Of a stretch of DNA of 64,000 bases, positions 1 through 11,109 are shown piece after piece (the first letter of the stretch is position 1; the number at the start of each line of letters is the position of its first letter). The DNA is from Ascaris suum (taxonomy: Eukaryota; Nematoda; Chromadorea; Rhabditida; Ascarididae), in the NCBI GenBank assembly GCA_013433145.1, contig CM024190.1, positions 3,038,001 to 3,102,000 of the forward strand, in the 5' to 3' direction. The notes under the pieces are model-generated. The model ran no database searches, had not been told where the DNA came from, and was given only the letters and a program-made list of their open reading frames with translations. The position numbers were made by a program, and so were the translations under genes.

Positions 1-1290
1 ATTCTGCAAATGATATGCTTTTTTTGATGGGCAAAGCGAGTTGAACTTTGAACTCAGGGGAAAAGCCGATAAATCTTCAAACGAACGGGGGTGTGCCAAA
101 AATTTTTATGCTAAGACAAATGAAGCGAGCCGAAAAAATTGCCGTTTCTGGACGACCTTCGTTTGTGGCTTCCACTTAGCTCTTTATTGGGGAGGGGGGG
201 GGGGGCGGAGGGGTGCGCTAACAAAAATCACCGAGGTACTGTTCATTCAGAGCTTTCGTTGCGAAGAAACACCCTTTATCTTCCTTTCCCTTCTCCCATC
301 TTATGAAGAGACCAAAACAACAGGCAGATGGCGCTGGACGGAAACTGCTAACATCAGTTGAACGTTGAAAAGTGAAATGATTAAATGCCTTCGTGCGAGG
401 AAGTGAGCGTCGTACAAGGTAATACAGCTGCACAGGTTCAAAGGTTGCTGTGACAGAACAAAAGAGACAACAAGAAATGCGGTGTTATTAGGACAGATCA
501 AGCGATGAGAAGACAAGCACAAGCAGTCTTCCTTCCTATGAACCAAAACGCTTTTAGTTATGAGCGGTTGCAGTCATCTCTGTTGACAACGCTAGAGGGC
601 AGTGAAATGCTACCGCATTTGACAGCATAACTTCTACGCTTCTGCGTCACATTCTAGAGATACTTCATGCAGCCGAGGTTCGTTGATCGACAGTTGCGCC
701 TTCGAGAAATGCATTTCCAAAGTGGGCATAGGGAACGATAAGGGGAAAATGTTTTAAGGTTAACTGCTATCAGAACGTAAAACATGACACTCAGTGTGTA
801 ATCGTGAGCTCCAACTTAAGCCTCAATCTGTTGACCACGTAATAAGCGTACAATTTTTGTGGCATGGCAGCGTTTGTTTTCACTTCTCAGTGTTTCAGTT
901 TTCCTAAAGCCCGTAGTGGATATGAAAGAACCGCTTAATGTTAGCTAAACGTTCCGTCGTTATTACCGTTCTCTCCCTCAATTTTCGTGTGTGAAAACAT
1001 CTGGTGGAATAGTTGTCAGTTGGTACATAATGTGGTTAACAGGTTATTTATATAACGAGACCTATAGAGGTCAACCAACCACAAGCAAGAAATGAGTGTT
1101 CACCCTTATTCTGTCTCCAAATAGCAGGGCTGCTGAAGAATACTAGCGCGATTGACACCAGTGAATAGCGTCTCGCCTCTTTGTTGGTGTTTTGCACACA
1201 TGATGTTGGAGTACCGTGACACTTGCGTTACGACGCTCTCTCTCTCTCCTTTTTTTTCTATGTGGTAGCTTGTGTTGGCTATTCGTTGTG
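1..1290. other. Left-edge non-genic stretch
   Basis: Open frames here are short and have no recognisable protein family. The only notable element is a 12-G run at 194-205. I see no gene. Confidence 0.6.
194..205 (+). repeat. Poly-G tract
   Basis: Twelve consecutive G, preceded by GGGGA and followed by CGGAGGGG. It is a simple homopolymer and a place where read length or assembly may be unreliable. Confidence 0.9.
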
Positions 1291-1406
1291 ATGCAGCTGC
1301 CTTACATAGCGGCGCAGTTGTCTCGTGATGTGTGCCAGGCTTTGCAATGCGTGGACGCTTGCATCGAGGCGCAAACGTCCATGACACATATGCGACAAGG
1401 CAACCT
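1291..1406 (+). other. Possible isolated coding exon
   Basis: An open stretch starts at an ATG at 1291 and runs 38 codons plus 2 nt to a strong GTAAGT donor at 1407. It is richer in G+C than its surroundings and has a coding-like composition (Gln, Cys, Ala, acidic residues), unlike the AT-rich flanks. A pyrimidine tract and AG lie upstream, so it could also be an internal exon. I found no matching downstream exon in phase and recognise no family. It could be chance. Confidence 0.25.
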
Positions 1407-4400
1407 GTAAGTACTAGATTATAGAATTGTTAAAGCTGAGGGCATCCTTAGCCGGAATGAATTATTTTATTCAACGCAGCGAAGTGCTGTGGCGACTCGC
1501 AAGACTTGTTGCAAATTCATCGTTTTTCTTTTTACTATTGATTTGCCTTCATTAAGTGGGATCCCGTTGGCGGCGATTGTTCGAATTTGAAATGTTTGCT
1601 TTTTTCGTTATCTGAATGCACGTTTTGCTGTCCTTGTGAAATACTCTGGCCGCTGTCAATGTGAGCGCTACGAAATACCCCCGACAAGATGACCATTGGG
1701 CAGCCTATAAAGTGACCACTATGTTCAGGGGGGGAAAAATATGAAGTATAGCGTTGCTATTCAAGTTTTACCGAGCGAATAACTTTGTAATCACCCACGA
1801 TTGCCAGTTCTATCAAATTCTGAAATTAATTCTAGTTCCTGTTAAAATTTTCTTGGCTGTATTACTAAACATTTGGAGACTGTTATTTTCTAACTCCCTG
1901 TCACGTTTCATTAAATTGTTTTCCGGTGGATTTTAATAGAAATTGACGATAATATCCGCTCTCTTTGAATTGATTAATGAATATTCCTATGCAAGTGCTC
2001 GATTGTTGAGAATGACGGCTCACTCGAAAATCTTTATTTCGTGCCATTTTTTTCAACTGTTGTTTTTTTGTTTAACGTCCCAAACCGATATTGCAGTGCA
2101 CGCTGTTTCCGTCGTATAAATGAGTAAACAGTATACTGCAAATGCAATTTTTGCACGACGTTATTTTACCTCCTAGTCGAAATAGCAACCAAAAATAAGC
2201 ACTCAGGTGTTCTCAGAGGATGAGGTCGAAATATGTTTTCAAATTTATTCATGTGTTTCGTATCCGGAAATTTCTGTTCGTCGGTAATGTGTTCAGTGAA
2301 TAAAGTTGGAAGATGCCCACATGTTCTCTAAGCTATCGAGTACCGCTTGAATCAGGCGTCGTCGTTGTTACGCCATCGATTGTGTGCGTTGTTTGTGCTG
2401 CTTGTCTGACAGCGCTGTCAGATGCATGCGCTTGTGCTCATATTCTCGATGAGTCGGACGCATTTAGTCACTGAAATTGAATCGTGGATCTGCTGTCCGC
2501 TGAACTACTCATAAGGTATGTCGGTGTTGTGCAATCTTGTTGGAGTTGGTTGTATTGCTCGCTTTTACGAGCACCTAACCGCGCCCCCCCCCCCCCTTCA
2601 TCTCAGTATTCGTTGCACTCATTTCCACCATTGTCTAATCGTGCACCTCGATTTTAGTTGTTCGATTGTCGTGCTTTTTCTTTTGCCTCATCTCACGTCT
2701 ATAAGCTGACACGATACACCTTTTCTCATTCTCGTCGCTGAACCAGTCAGATTGATAATTGCCCCGTGTATTTCGTGTTCCGGCAGGTGTAAAGCTTCTT
2801 ACTAAGAGATCGACCTAAATATTAATATAAAGTTTCGCCTGTATGATTTTCATTACTGTACTTACTGGACTTTGTCACCCTAGCTTCAGTGGCTATCCGG
2901 CTGAAGCCACGACACGGATGGACACATACATAACATAGAGCTTTTATCTTTTCACACAGATATGCGCAGATAAGATGTCGCTATAATGCGCTTTAATCGA
3001 AAGAGACGGTTTTACTTAAAAAAAAAGTCGAATGTATAGCCGACGGTTTAAAAAAATCGGCTTTTGATGCGCTTTCCTACTCTGAAGTCGCAAAGCACAT
3101 TATGGCCACCCAATTCGGGGGTGACTGGCCCAGGAACCGCAAAATGTGATGCCAATATTGCGCGTCAAAAGGGCAGCACTAATATCAACGTTTAATTTCA
3201 TTTGTCGACATCAGAAAAAGGTCTAGTCATTCGAAAGTACATAAGAATGTGCATGCGCATTGCACTCGAGCAGATATTATGGCAGCTTGTCTGGTCTATA
3301 TCTCCACTTATCTCCTCTTTCTTCTGCGATGGAACAGAGTTTATTTAAGTATAATAACCTGCTTTTAGTTTCCCATCGAGCATTTTTTATTTGCTATGAA
3401 CGAGGTCAATATGCATAAATTTGGTTCGTTGATGTAATTGCCTAAAAATGCTGAAGGTGTTCTCGATATGCCTTCGACCGAAGTTATCAAGGGTTCAGTC
3501 TATTCCATGCGTCGAACGCTTCCCCTCATTCATCTGTCGAATCTGGCATAGCTCTCGTATATAAACATTGCTTCTTTCTTGCCTGTCTTCGCAATGGTGT
3601 CAACTGATTTGTTCCTGGGAACTTAGTCGGACAGAACAGTGAATCAGTCAAGAATTTAGTTCTGGAAAATAAGAATAAGATCTGGGACCTCACCATATTA
3701 CATAAAAGAATGTCGCACATAACATCGATTCCTCTCTTGTGAACTTTCTCATGCTGGTCCAGTCTAGGCGCTGATCAAAGAATTTTGAAATTGCTCATAT
3801 ACTCGAGGTTCTCTCTAAGCTGTCTTTTAGTTTCAAAATTTTGTTCTTTTATTGAAGGAATCTATAAAATTAGAGAGGACAAGAGTTGAGCGACGTGTTC
3901 TAGACATTGCTTTTGGGTGCGCTCTAGCGGAAATGTGGGCGAAATTGGGAGAGCCGGGAAGGGCAACAACGGACTCACTATTCATTGCTTTCTGTAAACA
4001 GTTTTATGGTTCGTAACATTTTCTCGTGTGATTTTAAAATTTTCTTTCCTAATATTTTCTATTCGTTCTTTGTTCTTTGCTCTTCTTATTCTTATTATGC
4101 CTCAAATTTGGTTAGCATTTCTGCGAACTGAGGTGGTGGCTAGCTAACGACTAGCGACTCATCGAAGCAACACCCGTACATTACCGCGCCCATTTCCGTG
4201 CCTACGTGCATGCTTTGCTGGCATGGGGACATGGATGATCCATCACATTCTATGTGCCCTCAGCCAGAATAAGTATGTCACGGCGCCTGGTGTCCCAGAG
4301 GAAAATTCCCCAGGGAGAAGAGTATGCTCGCTGCGAAAATGCAGGAGGTGAGTACATATTCACCTTCAGACCATAAGTAAAGGGGTTCTTTTCACGAACA

Positions 4401-5129
4401 CCTCCACATGAAGGGCAATTATAAAATACGCGGGCGGAATAAATGAAAGAATCGTATCCGTAGGCGGCGTTGATGAGATGTCCCTGGATTGTGCATGCTT
4501 CGTGTGTAATTGCGTCGCGACTTGCTTTTTTCCTCCTTCGGATCGCATCCACATAAGTGACCACTATATTGTGCACATTGAGGATATACGCTCTGTGTGT
4601 TGATAGATACGAGATTGAACGCCTTGCAGGCTGTAGTTGAATAGCTGGATGCTGTAGAGGTTATTTTTATACGAATGGAGAGCGAGAAAAAAGACGAGAA
4701 AGGAATTCCCACATGTTTCCAAACGGAATGTTTTCGAGAATAGCATCGGTATTTGAGTGTGAATATCATATGCTATAATTACATTCCATAGCAGTGACTA
4801 ATAGCAGTCAGTTGGAGTAACCTCCTCTTGTTGACGCTTTTTAGAGCAAGCATATTTTGAGTTGGGATGGAAATGAAGTGTTTGTAAGCTTGAAAGGAGG
4901 GTGCACTTACCGTAAATTCTTTTTTCCTAGAGGCGACTTTTGCATTAAAGGAAATTAATGTTTTTCGTTCATTGCGCATTACCGTAAACATGAAGTAGAC
5001 TTCGCTAGATTGCTACCGTATACTGTAGGATTTGCGCATATTGAGGAATGCGATAAAACTGCAACATAAATGTCTTTGTTTTGTACTCTTGTATAAATGC
5101 ATTTCAATATCAGATGTATTCCCAGCGAC
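1407..5129. other. Non-genic AT-rich stretch
   Basis: There is no supported exon on either strand. It holds a 13-C tract at 2584-2596, small hairpins (for example GCTTCAG/CTGAAGC near 2884-2907 and AGCCGA/TCGGCT near 3038-3062) and one copy of an 18-mer at 3438-3455 that recurs at 18501. The minus-strand open frames at 4250-4991 overlap in several frames and look like chance. Confidence 0.5.
2584..2596 (+). repeat. Poly-C tract
   Basis: Thirteen consecutive C. It is a simple homopolymer in non-genic DNA. Confidence 0.9.
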
Positions 5130-6180
5130 AATGACTCAGATCGGCACGGCTGCGTATGACCCTTTCAAGATTCGAGGACGAATCTTAATAAGGGGATGGG
5201 CCCGTAAAGTAGACCTATTGGCCATAGGTCAAGCGAGGGTATTGCTCCGTACAAGGGAGATCATACGACTGCCAAGCATTTGTCGTGAGGCTAGCCTGAG
5301 GCGGAATCGGGAAGGAAAGGAAGGGGCTTATGTGATCGTGCATCCATTCCAGCTTTAAACTGTTGTTAAGGCCGAGTGGGCGTACATGTGGCAGTTGAAG
5401 TATGTGAGATGGTCGGTGGCAGCACGGGGTCTGACTGTGGGGTCGTTCTAAGCTATCCTAGTGTCCCTTCATGTTTATCACCTTATTGTAAGGTGTGGTG
5501 AACTGTGTGTCATCCCGCAATTTACTCGACGGCATCTGGAAAGATGGTGCAGATGCTCAAGGAAGCCTGAGCAACCGGACGACCAAGAGGAACTGACGCT
5601 TACATGGGGGCTCAGCCGGTTTGAGGCTGGCGGTTGGCGATCGAGGTTGCCAATTTTGTTGTGCCACGCCTTGTGGTTCCATTGACGTCTGCCGTACGCG
5701 GCGGTGGGGTGTGCTGACCAAACATACGAGATTTTTCCGACGTGTGGAGGTGCCGTTTCGATTATAGGCTCAGCCCGCATGTTAAGGGTCAGCTGCTTTT
5801 AGCTCATCTAGTCGTCCAGGTCTTCTTGAGAATCTGCACCTTCTGTGGATATGCGGTTGAGTAAGTTGCAAGATGCGCGGGCATGAGGGCAAGCAGTTTA
5901 TCACACTTATACAATAAGCTGACAAACGAATAGGTTGGATTTGATCGGCCCGACCCCGCTGTCGCACCCGGCGAACTCCACACCGTCGCCGATCTCCTCG
6001 CGTACTTCCAGGGCCACTTGGCCTTACGAGTAATCCAGCAGCTGGAATGAATAAACGAGCACCTCGTTTTTGTATCATCCCGAATCTGCCTTGGGCTAGC
6101 CTCACTACACCTTCAACATAGTCGTTTGTTCTGCTTTTGTGCTCTCGACCTTCTTTGATTAGGGTTGTAATCAATAAAGA
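5130..6180. mobile_element. Possible degenerate retroelement or solo-LTR-like patch
   Basis: This kilobase is visibly richer in G+C than both flanks and has overlapping open frames on both strands, none convincing as a protein. At 5168-5199 an ATTCGAGGACGAATC stretch followed by a purine-rich AAGGGGATGGG recalls the end of a gypsy-type pol frame plus a polypurine tract. An AATAAA at 6049-6054 could be an LTR polyadenylation signal. I could not define matching ends or a target duplication, so the class and borders are guesses. Confidence 0.25.
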
Positions 6181-7579
6181 ATGTCCCGGACTCAGAAGAC
6201 TCGGTGGTCACTTGCTGTAAACTTTATTCTTATGCAGAGATTTAAGAAAATGTCAATAGCACTAGTTTGCATTTGAAATAAAGTGGGGAATGGATTACGT
6301 AGAAGGGAGGGAGTGTCTTAATGGCGCATCACTTGAGACGTGCAATCGCAAAAATGACGGAAATAGAGGAAATCAATTTGCGAACTGTACTCGATTAGAC
6401 TTATATAGTTTACTAAGTAAGAGATAATTTTTTCCTCAACTTTTCGAGTTAATCTTTCGTCGTCTCATTTCTATAAACAGTTGTTCATTTACTTGCATTT
6501 TACTATAAATGCAGTGTTATTTGCATATAAAAATAAATTTATCGTTGAATATATTTGATTGCAATGTAGAGATTCCTTTTTTTAGTGATGCTACGTTGTA
6601 GCTGAACTTCTTTATCGTGTTCTTCATCTCGTCGCACAATTTTACAGCGTTGATTGTTCATTTATGTGTCATAGACGAGAGGATTGCTTATGTTTAATAG
6701 GAATGTAAGCGCTTGTGAATTTGAACGCAGAGAATTAAAAGCGTTCATGATGTTGCATAAATCAGTTCAAGTTTTGTTGTCAGTGTTGCGTTTAGCGTTT
6801 TGCTCTCGCGCGTTCGATTAAACACGAATGGAATGCAGTTTGAAGCGTCACTTGCTTCAACTCATTGCAGCTTTTGAATGAATTCCTTGTGATACTCATC
6901 AGTTGTTGATGGTGCTGCTAATCTTGCATAGATGAGGGATGACGATATTGAAACTGTCATCGAGATCACGCTACCAATAAATATCGGTAGGTCCACAGTT
7001 CTTGCCTCGTAAGGACACAAGTTTTTTTGCTGAAAGGAGAGGGGGGGGGGGTAGATCGATGAATCTAACCTCCTCACGACTAGAAGGCTTTCGTATATGA
7101 GGGTGGATGGCGTTGATGTATGAGCACTGGCGTTGTTGATATGGATTCAGTGTACACTCAACATGAAAAGGCCCAGAGGGCTTCAGCATGCTTCGATTTG
7201 CACAGGTGTACTAGCTCCCTCTCATTACTATTCAAGAGCCACTCTGCGCCAATGGGCCATTAAACATTTCGACTGCGCAGCGTTTTTGGCTACATGCTTA
7301 AAAGCAAAAATTGTCTCAAATGCCGCAGGTCCATGTGCCGGTCGTGCTTAATTGGAAGGTGGAACCCAAATCGGTTGCTATGTGGAGAAGGAACGAACTG
7401 AAGACTAAGAATATCTTATATTTCAACCTGCTGAAATTAGCGCCTCACGTTTTTTAAACACTAACTTGTTTTACTTTGTCCTCTGTAAAAGTCCGCCTGA
7501 AATATTTTGGTATTCTGCAGCCAATGATCTCGTACCTCCGCCTGTAGACATATACACCGTCATTGTTGTAGCTTTTACA
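6181..7579. other. Non-genic stretch
   Basis: AT-rich DNA with an 11-G run at 7041-7051. No exon, RNA gene or repeat array could be supported. Confidence 0.5.
7041..7051 (+). repeat. Poly-G tract
   Basis: Eleven consecutive G in a purine-rich context (AAAGGAGA upstream). Simple homopolymer. Confidence 0.9.
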
Positions 7580-7975
7580 TAAGCAGTACATAGGCGTTCT
7601 TTGGGAGATAAGTATGCCCATAAGTGTTTTAGTGGAAAGCCACGAGTTTTCGTCTTGTCTTACAGAAGCACAGATTCACACTGTCATGACCAGACGGTAG
7701 CAGAGCCAGCTATTCGTCTGTCCATTGCAACGTCACTATCGCCACTTGTGGGGAAACTTTTCTCACTGAGGGCAACGCGTGATAACTGGTTGGTGCGGGC
7801 CGATAGTGCGTGGAGTAAAAGGAGTGTCGGGTGCAGGCCGTCTTGCCTCTCCCCCACTCAGCGTCAGCGCTCAAGGCTTAGCACTGCAATTCGGCGTCTG
7901 CGATGCAGATATCGGTAGTGTGAATATCATCAGCGCCGTTCCCTGCCGTGCTAAATTCGTTTTTCACCGGTGAAT
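7580..7975 (+). promoter_or_regulatory. DNAJC14: GC-rich block upstream of the DNAJC14-like gene
   Basis: This block is richer in G+C than its flanks and ends about 180 bp before the first coding exon of the J-protein gene on the same strand. It is open in two plus-strand frames (7601-7918 and 7779-7973). It also offers a possible intron end, a GTGCAG at 7838-7843, followed by a GC-rich stretch to a GT at 7917. It may be promoter or 5' UTR exon sequence of that gene. I see no TATA box and no protein family in the open frames. Confidence 0.25.
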
Positions 7976-8160
7976 GATAGAGTACTATAACTAGAGGTGC
8001 TAAATGTCATTGTGGCCAATAATAAGCTTCTTTGCTTGACTGCAACGTCATACCGATTGCCATTGTTTCATATGTTTGTCTGAGTATCGGTGATTCATGT
8101 CTGAGCGGTAGTGCGTTAAAGGTTGGCGGCATATTGGCACTACCTGATTGGCTTGCAGGC

Positions 8161-8221
8161 ATGGTTTGTGATGGGTCAGAAGTCGGTGCTTAATGGCGAA
8201 TCTGACCTCTTCTTCGATTGA
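8161..8221 (+). promoter_or_regulatory. DNAJC14: Two upstream ORFs overlapping the DNAJC14-like start codon
   Basis: After the AG at 8157-8158 (cis or trans splice acceptor) come two ATGs before the main start. The first opens a 10-codon uORF at 8161-8193. Its TAA shares its last A with the main ATG at 8193 (TAATG). The second opens a 16-codon uORF at 8171-8221 that runs out of frame past the main start. The first uORF ATG has G at -3 and +4. The main ATG has T at -3 and G at +4, so it is weaker. This layout could restrain translation or allow reinitiation. A spliced leader joined at 8159 would leave both uORFs in the mRNA; use of a later AG at 8179 would remove both. Confidence 0.45.
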
Positions 8222-11018
8222 CGATCAGCAGGAACGTCACTTCATTGGCGATCTTCTTTCCGAGGAAGACGTCTTCGGACAGCCTAACGGCACTCGTATC
8301 GGTTAGCTGTTGATTTGCTCTATTTACTTCTTTTAAAAAATACGCGCACCGCTGTCATTTTTTATAGTAAACTCCAACAACATTGCATATTATTTAGTGT
8401 TCGATGAATTGATTTTGCGTTATTTATGAATTTCTTGCGTTATTTACCCTCTCAAGTATCGCTCAAAAGCGAGCGGTGATCGTAGTTATTCGAACATTAT
8501 CATAGTAAGTGGACAGTAGAGAAAGGATCTTGGGGATCAGTCTCCACTGCTGAATTTATCTGCGAAGTTAAATTATTGGCGTTGTGTGAAGAACTTTTTC
8601 GCCGCTTGCCTTTTTTTTCCTATTTAAAAATGTGCAGTTAATTGTGTTGTTGAATCTACGTGAAGAGAATTTTCTGTTCTTTTTCTCAAAACTATTTCTT
8701 TAGCTTTCATTCCTTTAGCTATATATATTCTGTGACGTTAACATTCCCGCTTTCTTGTTCGCTCACGTATGGGCAATCGTCTTGTTATCTTAGACCGACT
8801 CAGCGAGAGGGAGGGCACCTAGAAGTTTTTCGATTTTCATCAGGCAGGTTTCCAGAATTCTGGAAATTTCCAAGGAAAATTGTTTGAGAATATGACGTTT
8901 TCGGCGTCGTTAGTGCTTTCTCTAGTAAAACTACAGCTGATCAAATGAGAGCACCCAACAAATTTGCTCTCATATTTAAATCTCATTGTGGTATTTTAAT
9001 CTCTGACAAATTCCAAATTATGCAGCCGTAGAGAACAAAATTAGGATTCCGCATAATTTCTCAGAATAGAACGCTAGACGTTCAAATCGGAAGGTTATTG
9101 CAGTGCATGAAATTCTTGCGAGGAAGAAAAAAAATGCAAGACGTATCTCTTGTTACGAATATTGCAATTGTTCTAATGCGAGTATTTAATGCGAGAGCGT
9201 GAACAAACAGTATGGTTTGCTCTTCCCTCCGTTTTTCCCCAAAAGGAGTGCTGGCCCATATGGTAATGAACTTATTCCAGGGCTAAGCCGCATCAATCAC
9301 ATCCTCTTTGCTATTAGAAGTGATATGTCGTAAGGGGAAATGGAGAATACCTGAAAAGAAAAAGTTATTCAGAAAGTAGAAACAGAAAGCCATTTTACAG
9401 TTTCAGGTTCACGACCTCGTTCTCTACGGAATTATGAACGATCATCATTTAACGGCTTAAATTTCAGATCGATTTCCATTTAATACTTGAGGTCCCGAGG
9501 CGATTTTTACTTGGCACTTCTGGCTGCGAGTCCACTTTTCGTTTAACAGTGGAAATCTTAGGTCAATTTCCACTTAGCGCTTGAGGTCGCAAGTCGAATG
9601 CCATTTGGTTATTAAAACCGCAGATCTATTCCCACTTAGCGCTTGAGGTCCGAGACCGATTTTTACTTGATAGTTGAGGGCGCGATCTCTTCTGATGCTA
9701 ATACAAATGGTACCAGGTTTTCCTGCAAACGTTGTAATTGAGTTCCATCAAAACACCCAGTTCACTGCTCTGGCTTCAGAGACCGTTTATTGGATACGGA
9801 AGAATGATGCGTGTTGCAGCCTTTAAAAAGTCGGTCTGTTAGAGTTGTGATCAGAGAAGACGTCTTGCGGTGGATCTCATTTGTTCAGTTGGGAGCACGA
9901 AATCCCAAAAATGATTCACTTCCTAGCATATGAAATCGCAAGTATGTACCTTTCATTTGTGAGTGACGCCGGTGTTTCTTCCGATGCGAGGCAAGCATTG
10001 TGCAGCAGCACCAAGTGCTTTGAATTCGGACAGTTCCGACGATCCTTAAACAGCAGTGACGGAAAAAACGACACTTTTAATGCATCGGTAATTGCAGAGG
10101 GATCAGCAAGTTCTCGTTTATCAACTGGTGGCGTGTTGCCCAGCTCAGGCCCACTAGGTCCGAGTCCGAACCAAACATACTGGCCAGAGCCTCCTCCTCC
10201 CTATAGTCCCTATACAGTCGGTCCTCCGCAATGGCCGTCCATGAATCATCAACCGCCGGCTGGCCTGCTTGCACCCCCAGTGGCCACTCTTTTTGGACAA
10301 TCACCGACTGCCACAGCCGTTACTCGGACCGACTTCTACCAAGCGCCATTTAATGGGGTTTGTTTTACTCGTGCATTCTAAGCAGTTCTTCCTAATCGTT
10401 GAATGGGACTTAAGCGATGGAGTCCTGTTCATGGTAAGGGACATTCGGGGAGGGAGTTTACGGAAGATAAACGTTTGTGGTTTTCTTTTTGAGGGAATAA
10501 CTGCTATAGGTCCGGCTGTATAAACTTTCAAGTCTGTCGTTTATGTTCTTAAAAACTCGAGATAAAGAGCAGTTGTTCCATTCATATGGACCCTTCCCAC
10601 ATACTTGCCATCCGTCAGTCATAACTGTTTTCATGTTTACTTCATCAAAAATCAATGCAGGCATCATTGCTACGCAAGCCTCATGAAAGGGGTGGGGGTA
10701 TTGTTTGAAGTTTCTGTGCTGCCTGACTGCATCTTATTTGCTGTGTGCGATGCTGTTTTCGTACTCTTGGCAGAATATAAGACCAGCTGATTATGGTATT
10801 CTCTCATTAGTGTTTAGTTTCTTCCGTCTATTAAATATCTTAGTATGGCAAAAAACAGTTTACGGGTAAACTGCCTGAAATTTTAAAAAAAGAGACAGAA
10901 GCTGAGTAAGATTGAACTGAATGCATTTTGAACGCTGCCGCAATATTTTTTAGGGCAGTTTTTTCTATTATTGTTTCAGATTCACGTTGTTCATACAGGA
11001 AGAGGGATGTTGAAAAGG

Positions 11019-11109
<91 letters not shown>

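Noticed and set aside
5782..6174. 130-codon Arg-rich minus-strand frame
   Set aside because: It lies in the GC-rich patch where several frames are open by composition. There is no domain, and it is better explained as repeat or transposon relic.
9881..10097. N-terminal extension of exon 2 of the J-protein gene (open frame from 9881 with an ATG at 9911)
   Set aside because: A TTGCAG acceptor at 10097 gives the exact phase needed to join the ATG exon at 8193-8301. The upstream residues lack the low-complexity character of the rest.
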